NCBI GenBank assembly: GCA_963969495.1
Contig: OZ018320.1
Location: 77,180,313-77,244,312 of the forward strand
DNA: 64,000 nt
DNA from: Ceratothoa steindachneri
Taxonomy: Eukaryota > Arthropoda > Malacostraca > Isopoda > Cymothoidae
Direction of reading: 5' to 3'
Positions within the stretch are counted from its first letter, which is position 1. Every line of letters starts with the position of its first letter. The notes beneath the pieces are model-generated. The model had not been told where the DNA came from. It ran no database searches and worked only from the letters and a program-made list of their open reading frames with translations. Below are positions 22,047 to 34,570 of the stretch, piece after piece. A program made the position numbers and the translations under genes.

Positions 22047-23079
22047 TAATAATAATAATAAATACGCCGCTAAAATATATCATGACGATGGAGCGGCATG
22101 ACATAAAGGTGTACGAGGCCCTAAAATTAAACAAGTGGTAAAATGAAATGAAAACGATAAACATTAAAAAGAGCCCCCCTCCTATCCCGGGGGCAATAAA
22201 GAAATGACATTCCCCGGTATAATCTAACTAAAACACACGCACATACCAAACTTTTATTACAAGTGAATTAAAAAGTTATTTGAAAGATAAAACACCAGAC
22301 CGGATTATAAATCCCAAGAAGGAATTAGGGCTAAAAGAGGGATCCTCAGCTAAGAGAAAGCGCAGTCGAGCGTCACATTGGATGCGTAAAATAGATGGGA
22401 AGCATTGGGGATAGATTTGAGTAGGAAATAAATAAAGTAGAGTAACGTAACGAGTTTCAAACGCGCTTCCCGCGTCGCTGGACAGACATTAGCGAGAGTC
22501 TTAAACTACTCGGCTATCCCGAGTACCCCCTCCAAGAGACTTATTCAAACAAAGCATTTAAGCCTCTCAGCTGAACTTTTTACACGCTACAGCATTCCAG
22601 ACGAACGGCAGTCAACCATAAGATGACTACAGCTAAAGGAGACGAACAGGGGTGCGTTGCTGGGCTTATCACTACTCATTAAATTCCAATGTGTGTGGCT
22701 GATTCGCAGTCGTCAAAGGACCACCTCAGAGCTCCGATGAGGTTGATAACTGCTAGCCTCCGGTTAAACAGTGGCTTAACGGAATACAGCTTGTTATCGA
22801 TGCAACCATCACATTCTGAATGCCAGAGTGACCGAATGTAGTCCCTTATAAGAAAATAAAGATAGCGATAATGCCCACTGCAGCATGTTTGTATCTGGGC
22901 AGCCGCAAATTGACCCGTCTCACCGGCCCGCTCGTTACTCTGGACTACGACATGAATAGGAACCCAACAAATATCTATTTTATACCTAGAGAATTCTTGA
23001 TCTATAAGGAATGTATTTTGGACATAATAGGAAGGTCAGACGTTAGAAAACGTATAATACGCTCCTCGAGTCAATAAAA
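22047..23079. other. unassigned DNA
   Basis: AAT repeats to about 22070, then mixed-composition DNA. A 68-codon open frame at 22871-23077 has no known motif. I see no RNA gene or element ends. Confidence 0.4.
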
Positions 23080-23229
23080 ACGGTAAAGGTAGTAAAATAC
23101 AAGGTAGATAAAAGGCGTAAAGGTAATAAAACTGCATAGATCTCTGAGAAAACGATTCCGAGAGTATAGACCCAGGGAGACCACAGCCACTCCTAGACCA
23201 TTGTCCGTTTTTTTACCCTTCTGTGAAAC

Positions 23230-23605
23230 GATACCATGATGAGTGTGAGAAGTTGCACGTGCCACACGTGGGTCAACAAGAGACTTCTGCATGTCAAAGA
23301 GAGTCATGCAAATATTTGACAAGGAGAATGTCCACTTGGGGACGGGTGGGAACGAGAAAGGCATGGCTGAGTGGCGTGGACCCAAGCGGAAAACTTATTC
23401 GGCTACACGAAGTACCATGAAGTGTGTGATGTCGCATGTTCAATAAACATAACACGTGCCACACGCGGATAAGGCAGAGACTTCTGGTTTTTAAAGAGAA
23501 AGATGCAAATATTTGACAAAGGGAATGTCCATCGGGGACAGTTAGGAACGAGGAAGCCATTCCTGAGTCGGTGCACCTAAGCGGGGAACGTGTTCCACTA
23601 CACTA
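23230..23605. repeat. tandem duplication, period about 197 bp
   Basis: Blocks CACGTGCCACACG (23256 and 23453) and ATGCAAATATTTGAC (23306 and 23503) recur at the same 197-bp offset, with GGAATGTCC-like sequence between. It lies in the 3' part of the I-like LINE. Identity is moderate, so the duplication is old. Confidence 0.75.
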
Positions 23606-26060
23606 TCCCAAGGGCCGGTGGCGGATGAAGACCTGTCATAGGCGGCGACAAACCCTGGGGAAAAGACTCTCTTATACACATCTGAGCAAAGGAGCTGCTA
23701 AAATCGCAAAATATACCGTAGACAGACTTATTGGCGGTGGTGATGGAGCGGTAAGATACCACCCTCAGCATAAATGCTCGATATGTGGGAAGAACGAAAT
23801 ACGCCACTGGATAGACGGAGAGCTAGTTTGCGGAGAGATGAAGGAGAGTCCGTTGAATACACCTTACTACTATCGTCAAACTTGGACTGGACGAGAAAAG
23901 TGTATAGCTTCCACAATGTGCGCCTATCAGTCCCCCAGGATGTATGCGAGAACATCTTTAGTAGGGCCATCTTCCTGAAGCATATCCGTCGTAGGTCACG
24001 AATGTGAAGACAGTAAATGAGTTTAAATCCAATATAATTCCCAGGAACCGTATATCTGACACGGATTTCAAGGGGTTACGCTGTAGATAAAAAGGGGGTT
24101 CAACTTCCGGTGAAAGTGCAATGACTTTGTTTTTGAGGTGGAGAAGCGGTGGGTGGTATATAATGCTAACTGGAATCGAGGGGCTGCGAATGCCAGGCGT
24201 GAGGTGGAGTAATAAAGAGCGAGGTCGTCCACAAACAAGATTACAGACACTCTTTCGGACAGAGAGTAAACCGGGCTATTTATCGATATAACGAATAAAG
24301 TAACACTTACTAGACTGCCCTGGGGAACACCTTCATCCTGAACATAGATCCGAATAAGTGTTACCAACCCTAACCCGAAAATTGCGAATAGCAAGAAAAC
24401 TCTGGATGAAGACTGGTAAAAGTCCTCTCAATTTCATAGCGCCAAGTGGTGCCATAAACCTTCTCGATATCGAAGAAGATAGTAATCACATGGCAGCCAC
24501 GGCCTTAAGGAGAGTACCCCTATGTTTGACAAGCTCTGTCGCACTCTGCTTCTTACGAAGGCAACAATGCAATGGAGTTAAGAGACCATGATATTCCAGA
24601 AAACACTGCAAGCAAACATTTACGATTTTCTTCAACAACTTACTGAGACAACTGGTGATGGCAACTAACCTATAATGCGAATCGGACAAGCCGTCTTTAT
24701 CTGGTCTCAGAAACGGCAGCACTAACACCGTTCTCGATGAAGTAGAATAGAATCCCTGGACCCAAATCAAGTTAAAAATATTTAGTAGGAGTAATTCCGT
24801 AAGGGGATGGAGATGGCGGAGAATCTCTTATTGGATATTGGCTATACCCAGGGACGTGGAACCACACCGAAGCAATGCTAAACGCGTATCGACGGTAGTG
24901 AATAGACAGTTGTAGAACTCCTCCCCTAAGGCCGAGAAACGCTGGGCTTGGCCTTCCAGTCCAGACTTTATACATTTAAACTCCGCCGTGTAGTGCTCAA
25001 CGCTGCGAATAACGGTAAAAATGGAAGTCAATATATGAGCGACGCTGGCGGGATCGCAGACGATAGAGCCATTCATCTCAACGCCAGGGGTGAAGGGATT
25101 AGTATACGAAGCTCTGATTTTGTTAATCCTCTTCCAGACCTGAGCTGAGCCGAAGAGGTAGTGGAACACAAGGCAGACACGTATGCGTTCTCGTTCGATT
25201 TTCTGTCAATACGCTTCTGAGGGGTTGTGTTCCGACGGAACCGCACATGAGACTTTTTATAGGCCGCCACCACACGGGTGCAACCAGCATTCCACCATGT
25301 GACGGATGTCATGCCCCGGCGGGACTGAGTATGAGGGATTTGGGACTCCGCAGCGTCAAGCATCAATATCTCCAAAATCTCCATTTTTTTTTTTTACTAG
25401 TGAAGGAAGCATCATGGAACTTTGACTAGTCGGCCCTTGCAACATTCCATCGAAGGATGGGGGAGAATGAAGGGGATGAGCAAAGGGTTGTGTGTTTCAA
25501 AACAATGGAAAAGGGGTCGCTGCCATGCAGGTCATCTAATGCAGACCACTTGAATATGATAGGGGGTAACATGACAAGAGTTAAGAATACTAAATGAATA
25601 AGTGGATAAAAGAGATTCAAGGGGACGGCCTTGACAGTTGCTCACTCTATCACCCCATACGGAGTGTCTAGCATTAAAATCACCTAGAACTAGAAATGCG
25701 GTAGGAAGCTGAGATAAAAGATCTAAAAACTGAGCCCTTGAAGGGGGCTCATCTGGGGAAATATAAATTTAACAGAAAGTATAAATTCTATTCGTAAGAT
25801 GAACACGAGCTGCGACTACTTTAAGAGTAGTCTGCAGAATTGAAGGCGTGCTAAAGTGGTTATGGCTCACCAGGAGCGAGACACCATCATGGGCCACCCC
25901 GCCAAGGGGTGGTAGAGAGTTAGAAACAGTGAAATAACGAAACTTAGGGAAAAGGCGTTTCTCGATTTTGGTTTCCTGCAACCATATTACAGAAGATGTT
26001 ATTTCAGATACTAAAGAGGAGAATTCCTCCGAGAATCCCCTGACAATTCCATTGAAGAAA
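23570..26060 (-). pseudogene. I-like LINE ORF2 (endonuclease, RT), decayed
   Basis: Endonuclease: QWNCQG at about 26050, IWLQETKIEKRLFPKFRYF (LQET motif), GGVAHDGVSLLVSHNHFS (25769-25981), and LGDFNARHSVWG near 25690. Linker: TWWNAGCTRVVAAYKKSHVRF (Trp-Trp-Asn motif, 25384-25073), VWKRINKIRASYTNPF, MNGSIVCDPASVAHIL. RT: VLPFLRPDKDGLSDSHYRL, ITSCLSKLLKKIVNV (24770-24486), EGVPQGSL and ILFVDDLALYYS with catalytic VDD (24394-24068), RFSTSKTKSLHFHRK. A late segment, RSSHISSIYAEGGILPLHHH (23970-23728), resembles the region after RNase H in I elements. There are many frame changes. Confidence 0.75.
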
Positions 26061-26607
26061 TACTGCCATCACTCAGACCGGGAAGAGACCACGGTCGAAT
26101 AACACGGGGCTCGTGGGAGCCCTCACGAACAGATGACGCGTGAGAGGAGCCCGGCACGGGCGTTATAGAAGGAGCCTCAGAACGGCAAGTCAACCTCGAT
26201 TTAGAGGGGCGGAGGATAGTATTGCAAAAGTTAAGTTGGTTTTGACAGACCAAAGTCAGTGGGTTATGACCCAGGGGAAAGGGTATAGACAAGTGAGACT
26301 GGGGCATCGTTACACGCGAGGTGGGAAGGACAATCAAGCTTGATGAAGGGTGTGCAACCCAAGCCTGAAGAGAGGTGGAAGTTGTAGTTACGAAAGGTTT
26401 CAAATGAACAGGGCTAACAGGAAGGCGAGATCGGGTATGGTCGTGATCGGAAGGAAGTGGTATGGATAGAGAAGACTTAGATGCAGCGTTACCTTCTGGG
26501 GGTGGGGGTATATCGCTATGGGTGAAGGATACACGACCTCCGTCTGAGGGGATGTCGGAAGTTACAGGTACAGTTGTCAAGGGAACAGGATTTGGGTGTA
26601 CAAACAT
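26011..26607 (-). pseudogene. Ser/Pro-rich ORF1-like frame of the I-like LINE
   Basis: 199 codons open, rich in Ser, Pro and Thr, with no zinc knuckle. Its end overlaps the start of the endonuclease in another frame (SMELSGDSRRN against QWNCQG), the usual ORF1/ORF2 junction layout. It is probably the C-terminal part of ORF1, with the Cys-rich part lost upstream. Function cannot be read from it. Confidence 0.45.
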
Positions 26608-26640
26608 GGATTTTAGCGTTCGAAACTCTTTAATTATGAA

Positions 26641-28010
<1,370 letters not shown>

Positions 28011-28067
28011 TAGGATTAAAATTTAAAATCTAATAAAAAGCAGCCATGGTTAAATTTTTATATATTT

Positions 28068-28258
28068 TCTGAACTTCGCCAATTATAATAATTTTAAAAA
28101 GGAACTCTAAACTAAATTTTTCCCCTTTCAAAATATCACGTTGTAAAATATAGTTATAGAAGATATATAAAAATAAATGTCTGAACTTCGCCATTTGTAA
28201 TTCTTTGGGTTTTAAAAAAATCACAAAATTTCGATACTTATATTTATTTCTGAACTTC
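28068..28258. repeat. three copies of TCTGAACTTC
   Basis: TCTGAACTTCGCC at 28068-28080 and 28180-28192, and TCTGAACTTC at 28249-28258, in AT-rich DNA between the (TA)n array and the Penelope tail. No coding is seen in 28010-28419. Confidence 0.5.
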
Positions 28259-28486
28259 AGTATTTTGTTTTTTTGATATTATAAAAGAATTATTAGAAAT
28301 AACTTTGATAAAAAAACATAAGTCATAACCAAATTAAGATGAAATTATTATTCAAATACTCAAAAAATCCCCTTCTTAAATTATATAGTTAGGGATGATG
28401 ATGGTGACGATGAAAAGAAACTCACAACTTGCACGTGAGTCAAAATTAAGATAAATAACACCCAGGAGGAAAATGGAAAAACGATT

Positions 28487-28526
28487 CCGAGCGCATTCGT
28501 CTTTATTCTAAAAGACCTCTTCATGG
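28487..28526 (-). ncRNA. hammerhead-ribozyme-like hairpin in PLE A tail
   Basis: On the minus strand: ATGAAGAG (28524-28517), stem GTCTTT (28516-28511), loop TAGAAT, stem AAAGAC (28504-28499), then GAATGCGC. This resembles the hammerhead order CTGANGA, stem II, GAA(A). The first core C is A here, and one extra unpaired G lies before the stem. PLEs are known to carry hammerheads. This one looks decayed, and I cannot claim activity. Confidence 0.4.
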
Positions 28527-28602
28527 AATAACGTAGGTTATGACAGACAATGTCTTAAATAGTAAGGAGTGGGCGGTTAAAACGGCTACCTGCATCAAAA
28601 CC

Positions 28603-30500
28603 CTAACTAAGGGGTACAAATTCTTTAAACACTTTAATTTGTGATTTAATATAATTAGATATGATAGGATCAAGGCTAAACAATCCAGGGCTAATATTAA
28701 AATTTGGGAAAGTAATAATAGAGATACACTCCAAAATATTTCTTGAAATGTAGTTTGTACATTTAATAACAGGTTTAGCACTATTCCAATTAATAGTATG
28801 ATCCTGACTATAGATATGTAAAAATAATGCAGATTGTTGACAAAAATTACGAACATTATTAGTTTGGTGCTGTTTAACTCTAACATTCAATTCTTTACCT
28901 GTCTGTCCATAATAGCATTTTTCACACTTATTGCAACCAATAGAATATACAATGCCTGGTTTAGAGGGTGAATTTTTTACGATAAGGCAATGGATAGTGT
29001 TTTCATATTTAAAAATAACATTTATATTCAAAGGTTTTAGTAAACGAGGTAATTTAATGAAACTTTGGTTAAAAGGTAAAACTAATACATTTTTTGGCAT
29101 GAAATTTAGGGATGTTACGATTAGGTTGATAAAATGAACGCTTAGCAGAATTATAACAATTTTTAAGTACGTAGAAAGGGTAACACAAATTTAAATCTAT
29201 ATTATATATCCTATCAACCTCTTTTTCCAAATATTCGGGTGAAACAATTCTCAGGGCACGGAGAAACATGGAAGAGAAAACACTTTGTTTTATACTAATA
29301 TGGTGATCGGAATAGAAATGGAGGTATGAGTCAATGGCTGTAGATTTTCTATAAATTTAATATTTGAAACCTTGATCTGTTCGGTGGATCAAAATATCTA
29401 AGAAAGGGATGGTGTTATCTTTTTCATTTTCTAAAGTAAATTTAATTGAGGGGACTAACGTGTTGATTTTTTCCAGAAAAGTATTGATATTAAGATCATT
29501 AGGCCACAAACAAAGAATGTCATCAACATAACGCATCCATACAATAGGGGTTATGTTGATTTGGGAAACTATTTTGGATTCAAAAAACTCCATATATAGA
29601 TTGGCCAGTACCGGAGACAAACAATTACCCATAGCCATTCCAAAGATTTGACGGTAATATTTCCCGTCAAAGGTGAATTTACAGTTGTTAATACAGAGGG
29701 AAATAAATTTAATAATAGTAGAAGCCGGTATAGGGAGAACAACATTAACAAGGTACTCTTCGAGGAAATTTAGGAGATCGGGTACGGGAACTTTTGTAAA
29801 GAGGGAACATACATCGAAACTAACCAAGCTAAAATTATTAGGGTAAGGAAGATCATTAAGTTTCCTAATGAGATCGAGATTATTAACGCTGTGAGAACTA
29901 GAAACGATCCCCACCGAAGGACTTAGGAGAGAAACTCACCATTTAGATAGGGTATATAATACACACTCAACCGAGCTAATAATGGGACGGATAGGAGTTT
30001 CCGACTTATGGGTTTTGATGAGACCATAAAGGTAGGGAAAGGAAGCATTCGAGGATTTGAAGTTATTAATCAGGTCAGGATGACCTTTAAGCAGATAGCG
30101 AAGGGTTGAATGAAATTCTCTGTTTACCTGGTCAATAGGATTCTTTCTCAGGTTTTCATATGTAGAGGTATCGGAAAGAAGGTTATTCATTTTATCTAAA
30201 TATGTAGATTTGTCGATAAGAACGGGGGCAGCAGATTTATCAGCCTTACACACATATATATTTTTATTATTCCTAAAGAAAACGTATTGCTTTATTAAAT
30301 CTCAAGGGATAGTTAATTTGCACAGCGCTTAAGCATTTATACACATAACCTTTAGCAATTGAAATTTCGTTACGGGGCAGATCACTTGCTTTTTCTAATT
30401 GTGCAAAAGCGTTAGCAATATTAACACAATTTTGGGTGATGGGATAGAAAATTTGAATCCATAACCTAATGCGTTAAACGTATCGGCATCAAACACTTGA
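28603..30500 (-). pseudogene. PLE A reverse transcriptase and GIY-YIG endonuclease
   Basis: N-terminal part, broken: DADTFNALGYGFKFSIPSP (about 30480), then CKADKSAAPVLIDKSTYL (30253), PYLYGLIKTHK, IRPIISSV. RT core at 29914-29357: FSLVSFDVCSLFTKVPV (first Asp), FGMAMGNCLSPVLANLYME, WMRYVDDILCLW (catalytic VDD), FLDILIHRTDQGFKY, then TAA. After the stop: FLRALRIVSPEYLEKEVDRI. An extra T in a T-run (about 29089-29094) shifts the frame into VLPFNQSFIKLPRLLKP. Endonuclease: VYSIGCNKCEKCYYGQTGKE, RVKQHQTN, NWNSAKPVIKC, NISPGLFSLDPI; both GIY-YIG tyrosine segments and a Cys pair are visible. Compare with B for lineage. Confidence 0.85.
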
Positions 30501-30635
30501 CTTGAAAGGTTGATCACGTGGTTAGGGGAACTCTTTCTTTGACCATTCACTGTCTGTAATAAGGCGTTGTAACTTGGCGGAGTGTCTATTCTTTTCCTTA
30601 AGGCAATTTATCCTTTACTTATTTATCCTCACATC

Positions 30636-31990
30636 GTTACTAATCTCGATCTCATTAGGAAACTTAATGATCTTCCTTACCCTAATAATTTTAGCTTGGT
30701 TAGTTTCGATGTATGTTCCCTCTTTACAAAAGTTCCCGTACCCGATCTCCTAAATTTCCTCGAAGAGTACCTTGTTAATGTTGTTCTCCCTATACCGGCT
30801 TCTACTATTATTAAATTTATTTCCCTCTGTATTAACAACTGTAAATTCACCTTTGACGGGAAATATTACCGTCAAATCTTTGGAATGGCTATGGGTAATT
30901 GTTTGTCTCCGGTACTGGCCAATCTATATATGGAGTTTTTTGAATCCAAAATAGTTTCCCAAATCAACATAACCCCTATTGTATGGATGCGTTATGTTGA
31001 TGACATTCTTTGTTTGTGGCCTAATGATCTTAATATCAATACTTTTCTGGAAAAAATCAACACGTTAGTCCCCTCAATTAAATTTACTTTAGAAAATGAA
31101 AAAGATAACACCATCCCTTTCTTAGATATTTTGATCCACCGAACAGATCAAGGTTTCAAATATTAAATTTATAGAAAATCTGCAGCCATTGACTCATACC
31201 TCCATTTCTATTCCGATCACCATATTAGTATAAAACAAAGTGTTTTCTCTTCCATGTTTCTCCGTGCCCTGAGAATTGTTTCACCCGAATATTTGGAAAA
31301 AGAGGTTGATAGGATATATAATATAGATTTAAATTTGTGTTACCCTTTCTACGTACTTAAAAATTGTTATAATTCTGCTAAGCGTTCATTTTATCAACCT
31401 AATCGTAACATCCCTAAATTTCATGCCAAAAATGTATTAGTTTTACCTTTTAACCAAAGTTTCATTAAATTACCTCGTTTACTAAAACCTTTGAACATAA
31501 ATGTTATTTTTAAATATGAAAACACTATCCATCGCCTTATCGTAGAAAATTCACCCCCTAAACCAGTCACTATATATTCGATTGGTTGCAATAATTGTAA
31601 AAAAATGCTATTATGGACACACAGGTAAAGAATTGAATGTTAGAGTTAAACAGCACCAAACTAATAATGTTCGTAATTTTTGTCAACAATCTGCATTATT
31701 TTTACATATCTATAGTCAGAATCAAACTATTAATTGGAATAGTGCTAAACCTATTATTAAATGTACAAACTACATTTCAAGAAATATTTTGGAGTGTATC
31801 TCTATTATTACTTTCCCAAATTTTTATTTTAGCCCTGGATTGTTTAGCCTAGATCCTATCATATCTAATTATATTAAATCACAAATTGAAGTGTTTAAAG
31901 AATTTGTACCCCTTAGTTAGGGTTTTGATGCAGGTAGCAGTTTTAACCCCCGACTCCTTACTATTTAAGACATTGTCTGTCCTGACCTAC
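30636..31990 (+). mobile_element. Penelope-like element B (plus strand), 5'-truncated
   Basis: Mirror copy of A. It starts within RT at NLDLIRKLNDLPYPNNF and runs into the 3' tail, where it is cut at CCTGACCTAC (31981-31990). The missing tail piece resumes at 39586 after two inserted LINEs. A and B face each other head to head across about 750 bp that belongs to the 5' part of A. Confidence 0.85.
30640..31920 (+). pseudogene. PLE B RT and GIY-YIG endonuclease, truncated
   Basis: Same protein as in A from the palm onwards: SFDVCSLFTKVPV, GMAMGNCLSPVLANLYMEFF, WMRYVDDILCLWPND, FLDILIHRTDQGFKY and the same TAA (about 31164-31166), which A also has. FLRALRIVSPEYL and HAKNVLVLPFNQS follow in frame (the T-run insertion of A is absent). 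One extra A near 31601-31607 shifts the frame at the endonuclease Cys pair (CNNCKK), and the rest reads CYYGHTGKELNVRVKQHQ, with Gln to His in the YGQT motif. N-terminal RT parts are absent. Confidence 0.85.
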
Positions 31991-33548
31991 TAACCCATCA
32001 AAACCACATGCGCAGGAGCACTTCCAAGACATTCAGGAATAGTGCCGGACTCATGCTCACGAGCTGAGGCCTGCCCCCCTGATACGTATGGAGGTGCTCG
32101 ACTATACGTCCACACTTACCACTCCAATCACCGTCGAGGAAACAAAACACTACATAAAATCGACACCAAAACGCGCCCCCAGCACCTCCGGCCTACCAGC
32201 CACACTAATACATAACTTCCTCGCAGACATATACCCCACACTCACACATCTATTCAACGCCTCTCTAGCCTCAGGCCACTTCCCTAAAATATTCAAAGTC
32301 TCTCACAATATACTCCTTCATAAACAACACAAATACCCAAAACATTCAAACAACTACAGGCCTATTGCTCTATTAGAGCACCTAGGCAAAATACTCGAAC
32401 GAATGGTCAACTGCTGCCTACGGGAGTTTCTGGAAGAGAGGGACTGGTTCTCCCCCCATCAATACGGGTTCAGGAGAGGCAGGTCCACTCAGGCGGCCGT
32501 GACCATCGTACACGACAGAATACAGAAAAAACGACAGATACACCAAAAGACTCTCTCCGTCAGTAAGGACGTGGAGAAAGCCTTTGACAAGGTGTGGCAC
32601 GAGGGACTCCGTTGGAAACTCGCCAACAACACGGAGTTACCTCTCTGAACCAGAAGGCTCCTCTCACACTACCTCACTGGACGGCGCTGCCACATCAGAT
32701 ACAACAACACCCTTTCAAGACCCTTCACACCACGCTCAGGCGTTCCCCAAGGAAGCGTTCTGGCACCCACACTCTACATTATGTTCACAAATGACACCCC
32801 ACGCCCACTAGAAAACTGCGTTCACACATACATAGTGGCCTACGCCGACGACGAGACCATTCTCGTCAGCGGCCGGGCCCCCGAAGAAATCGCGCTCCAC
32901 GCACAAAGAATACTTGACGAGAAGACAGACTACGAGGACAAATGGCTGATTGCCACGAATCCTCAGAAGACACAGATGACACTCTACGGCACTAGAGATC
33001 ACTTCATGCACAACCTACAAATCTACTCACACACACCAGACATGATCCACCAACTCCCAACAAGGTTCGCATACACACAGTGCACCAAAATCCTGTGGGT
33101 AACATTCGACAAATCCCTCAGGTTCAACTTACACCAAAACATAATACAAGCAAGAGCCTCACGCACAAACGCATCGCTGGGTAGGTTCTACCCAGCGAGT
33201 AAAAAACTAAAACTACACTTATATAAAGCACTTGTGCGTCCCATTCTCACGTACGCCCCACTGTCGCTCGTAGTTGCGAGCGACACCTGGAAGCGAAAGG
33301 CTCAGCGCATTCAGAACTCTGCTCTGAAGCGCGCTTGCCGTTCGCCTCTGTACTCGAGAATGGACGCACTACACAACAACAACAAACTAACTCCTCTCAA
33401 CACTTACGCTCACACCAGACTTACAAAACAACTCGGAAAACTCACCACAGACCCACTTTACACCTCGCTACACGTAAGAAGGTACGCGATGGCGCCGCGA
33501 TATCCCGTGGCCCACGAACACCTGCCGCCCGTACCGTTCTTCGCATAA
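31991..33548 (+). pseudogene. Jockey-like LINE copy 1 RT, two stops only
   Basis: One frame through the whole fragment. Stops: TAG at 32040-32042 (copy 2 has TGG, Trp) and TGA at 32646-32648 (copy 2 has TGC). RT blocks: NNYRPIALLEHLGKILERMV, HQYGFRRGRSTQAAVTIV, VSKDVEKAFDKVWH (first catalytic Asp), SGVPQGSVLAPTLYIMF and VAYADDETILVSG (catalytic YADD). Then KTQMTLYG, LWVTFDKSLRFNLHQ and the thumb/C-terminal AQRIQNSALKRACRSPLY. It ends with PVPFFA and TAA at 33546-33548. Copies 1 and 2 are very similar, so both insertions are young. Confidence 0.85.
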
Positions 33549-33806
33549 ACCAATAAGGCATCGTGAATAACGCGTTTCCGGATGGACTGTCAGCCTCCCC
33601 CCCCTGACTTGCCCCCAACCCTCGCCCAGTCAATTACCACATAACCTACACCCTCATTACAACACCTCGCTTCGGTGTATAGCCACCGACCTATCTACTC
33701 TCGCTGTCCCTTTCTTAATTATTTTCCGCAACGCTCCTCTCTGACTACCTGACTGCCGTGTTACAGCAATCCCTCTCTGTTCTTTCTATACACAAATTGA
33801 TTGATT
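31991..33806 (+). mobile_element. Jockey-like LINE copy 1, 5'-truncated, inside PLE B
   Basis: 1816 bp that line up with the last 1816 bp of copy 2 (37763-39578). It is preceded by CCTGACCTAC (31981-31990) and followed by GACCTAC (33807-33813). It ends in a TTGA-repeat tail (ACACAAATTGATTGATTGA), not an A-tail. Confidence 0.85.
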
Positions 33807-33813
33807 GACCTAC

Positions 33814-34570
33814 TCATACAGCGATCGATTTCAACGTGAACATTACCACCTAAGAGAAGTCTTAGCCTGCAAAGGAGGAAACGTTGAGGGAAAGTCACCT
33901 CCAGGACACTCCTGTTCACCATCGAATTTTTCTCGTGGACGAGATTCTCACCAACCTTTTAGATACCCCCGGACCTAAATAGGACCCTAAGTCACCCTTT
34001 TGCCCCCCCCCCCGAATAAAAATAACTTTATTTCCCAGGCACGTCATTTTGATATGACGTGCTAACCCCCCCCCCATCCCTGCTCTGCCGAGATGTCTGG
34101 CTCCGTGAACGTGACTCTACACATATAGCTTCGTTGCAACTATGCCGTTCTACTTAGAAAAGGCATAATTAAAAACTCTGGGAAAGGAGGTCTGAGGATT
34201 GCCCCGCTGCCGAACCCAGAGGAAGAAGCAACCTGGTTTGGGATTCAGTTACAAACGTGGGGAGGCATAACAACCTACCCTGCGGCCACCGTCCAGGACC
34301 ACAGAGGGAGACTCTTCCGTCTCTGTGAGATGTCGGACTTAACTGTTAAATAACCAAAACCCAATAGAGGGGGCGGCACCCCGACTGGAGTCAGTTGATT
34401 CTGGCTTCAGTCATCATTAAGTCCGCCATGTTTTTACACCCTCTGAGGAGCCTAACCAGGTCCATAAAACCATCAATCACCCTTCACCACATCTGAGTCA
34501 TGTTCATGGGGTCCTCATCGGCGGGGCAGGGGCCTTACCATTCAAAAGTAAAACGTAAAAAGTATAGAAA
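33814..34570 (+). other. 5' untranslated region of LINE copy 2
   Basis: No coding. Two C-runs, at 34003-34013 and 34068-34076, lie near a repeated phrase containing the palindrome-like GACGTGCTAA (34057-34066). Jockey-type elements keep an internal promoter here, but I see no specific initiator motif I would vouch for. Confidence 0.5.

Larger units (their letters stand above)
23080..26640 (-). mobile_element. I-like LINE
   Basis: About 3.5 kb, minus strand. It has an ORF1-like Ser/Pro-rich frame, an endonuclease (from about 26060), a linker, RT and a C-terminal region, then a 3' part containing a tandem duplication (23230-23605). Motifs resemble I-clade or Nimb-like elements of arthropods (ASHYRPIAITSCLSKLLEK type RT, FVDDLALYYS). 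The 3' end near 23080 has GGTAAAGGTAG-like short repeats in place of an A-tail. Confidence 0.65.
28420..30580 (-). mobile_element. Penelope-like element A (minus strand)
   Basis: Reverse transcriptase plus GIY-YIG endonuclease in the PLE order, reading from 30580 down, then a 3' tail. The tail contains a hammerhead-like hairpin (28487-28526) and a terminal hairpin ACTCAC/GTGAGT (28420-28440). 28520-29887 forms the left arm of a large inverted repeat with element B (30636-31983). Confidence 0.85.

Noticed and set aside
23571..23978. 135-codon plus-strand frame with Cys residues
   Set aside because: Lies antisense to the I-like LINE C-terminal region, which has the recognisable motifs.
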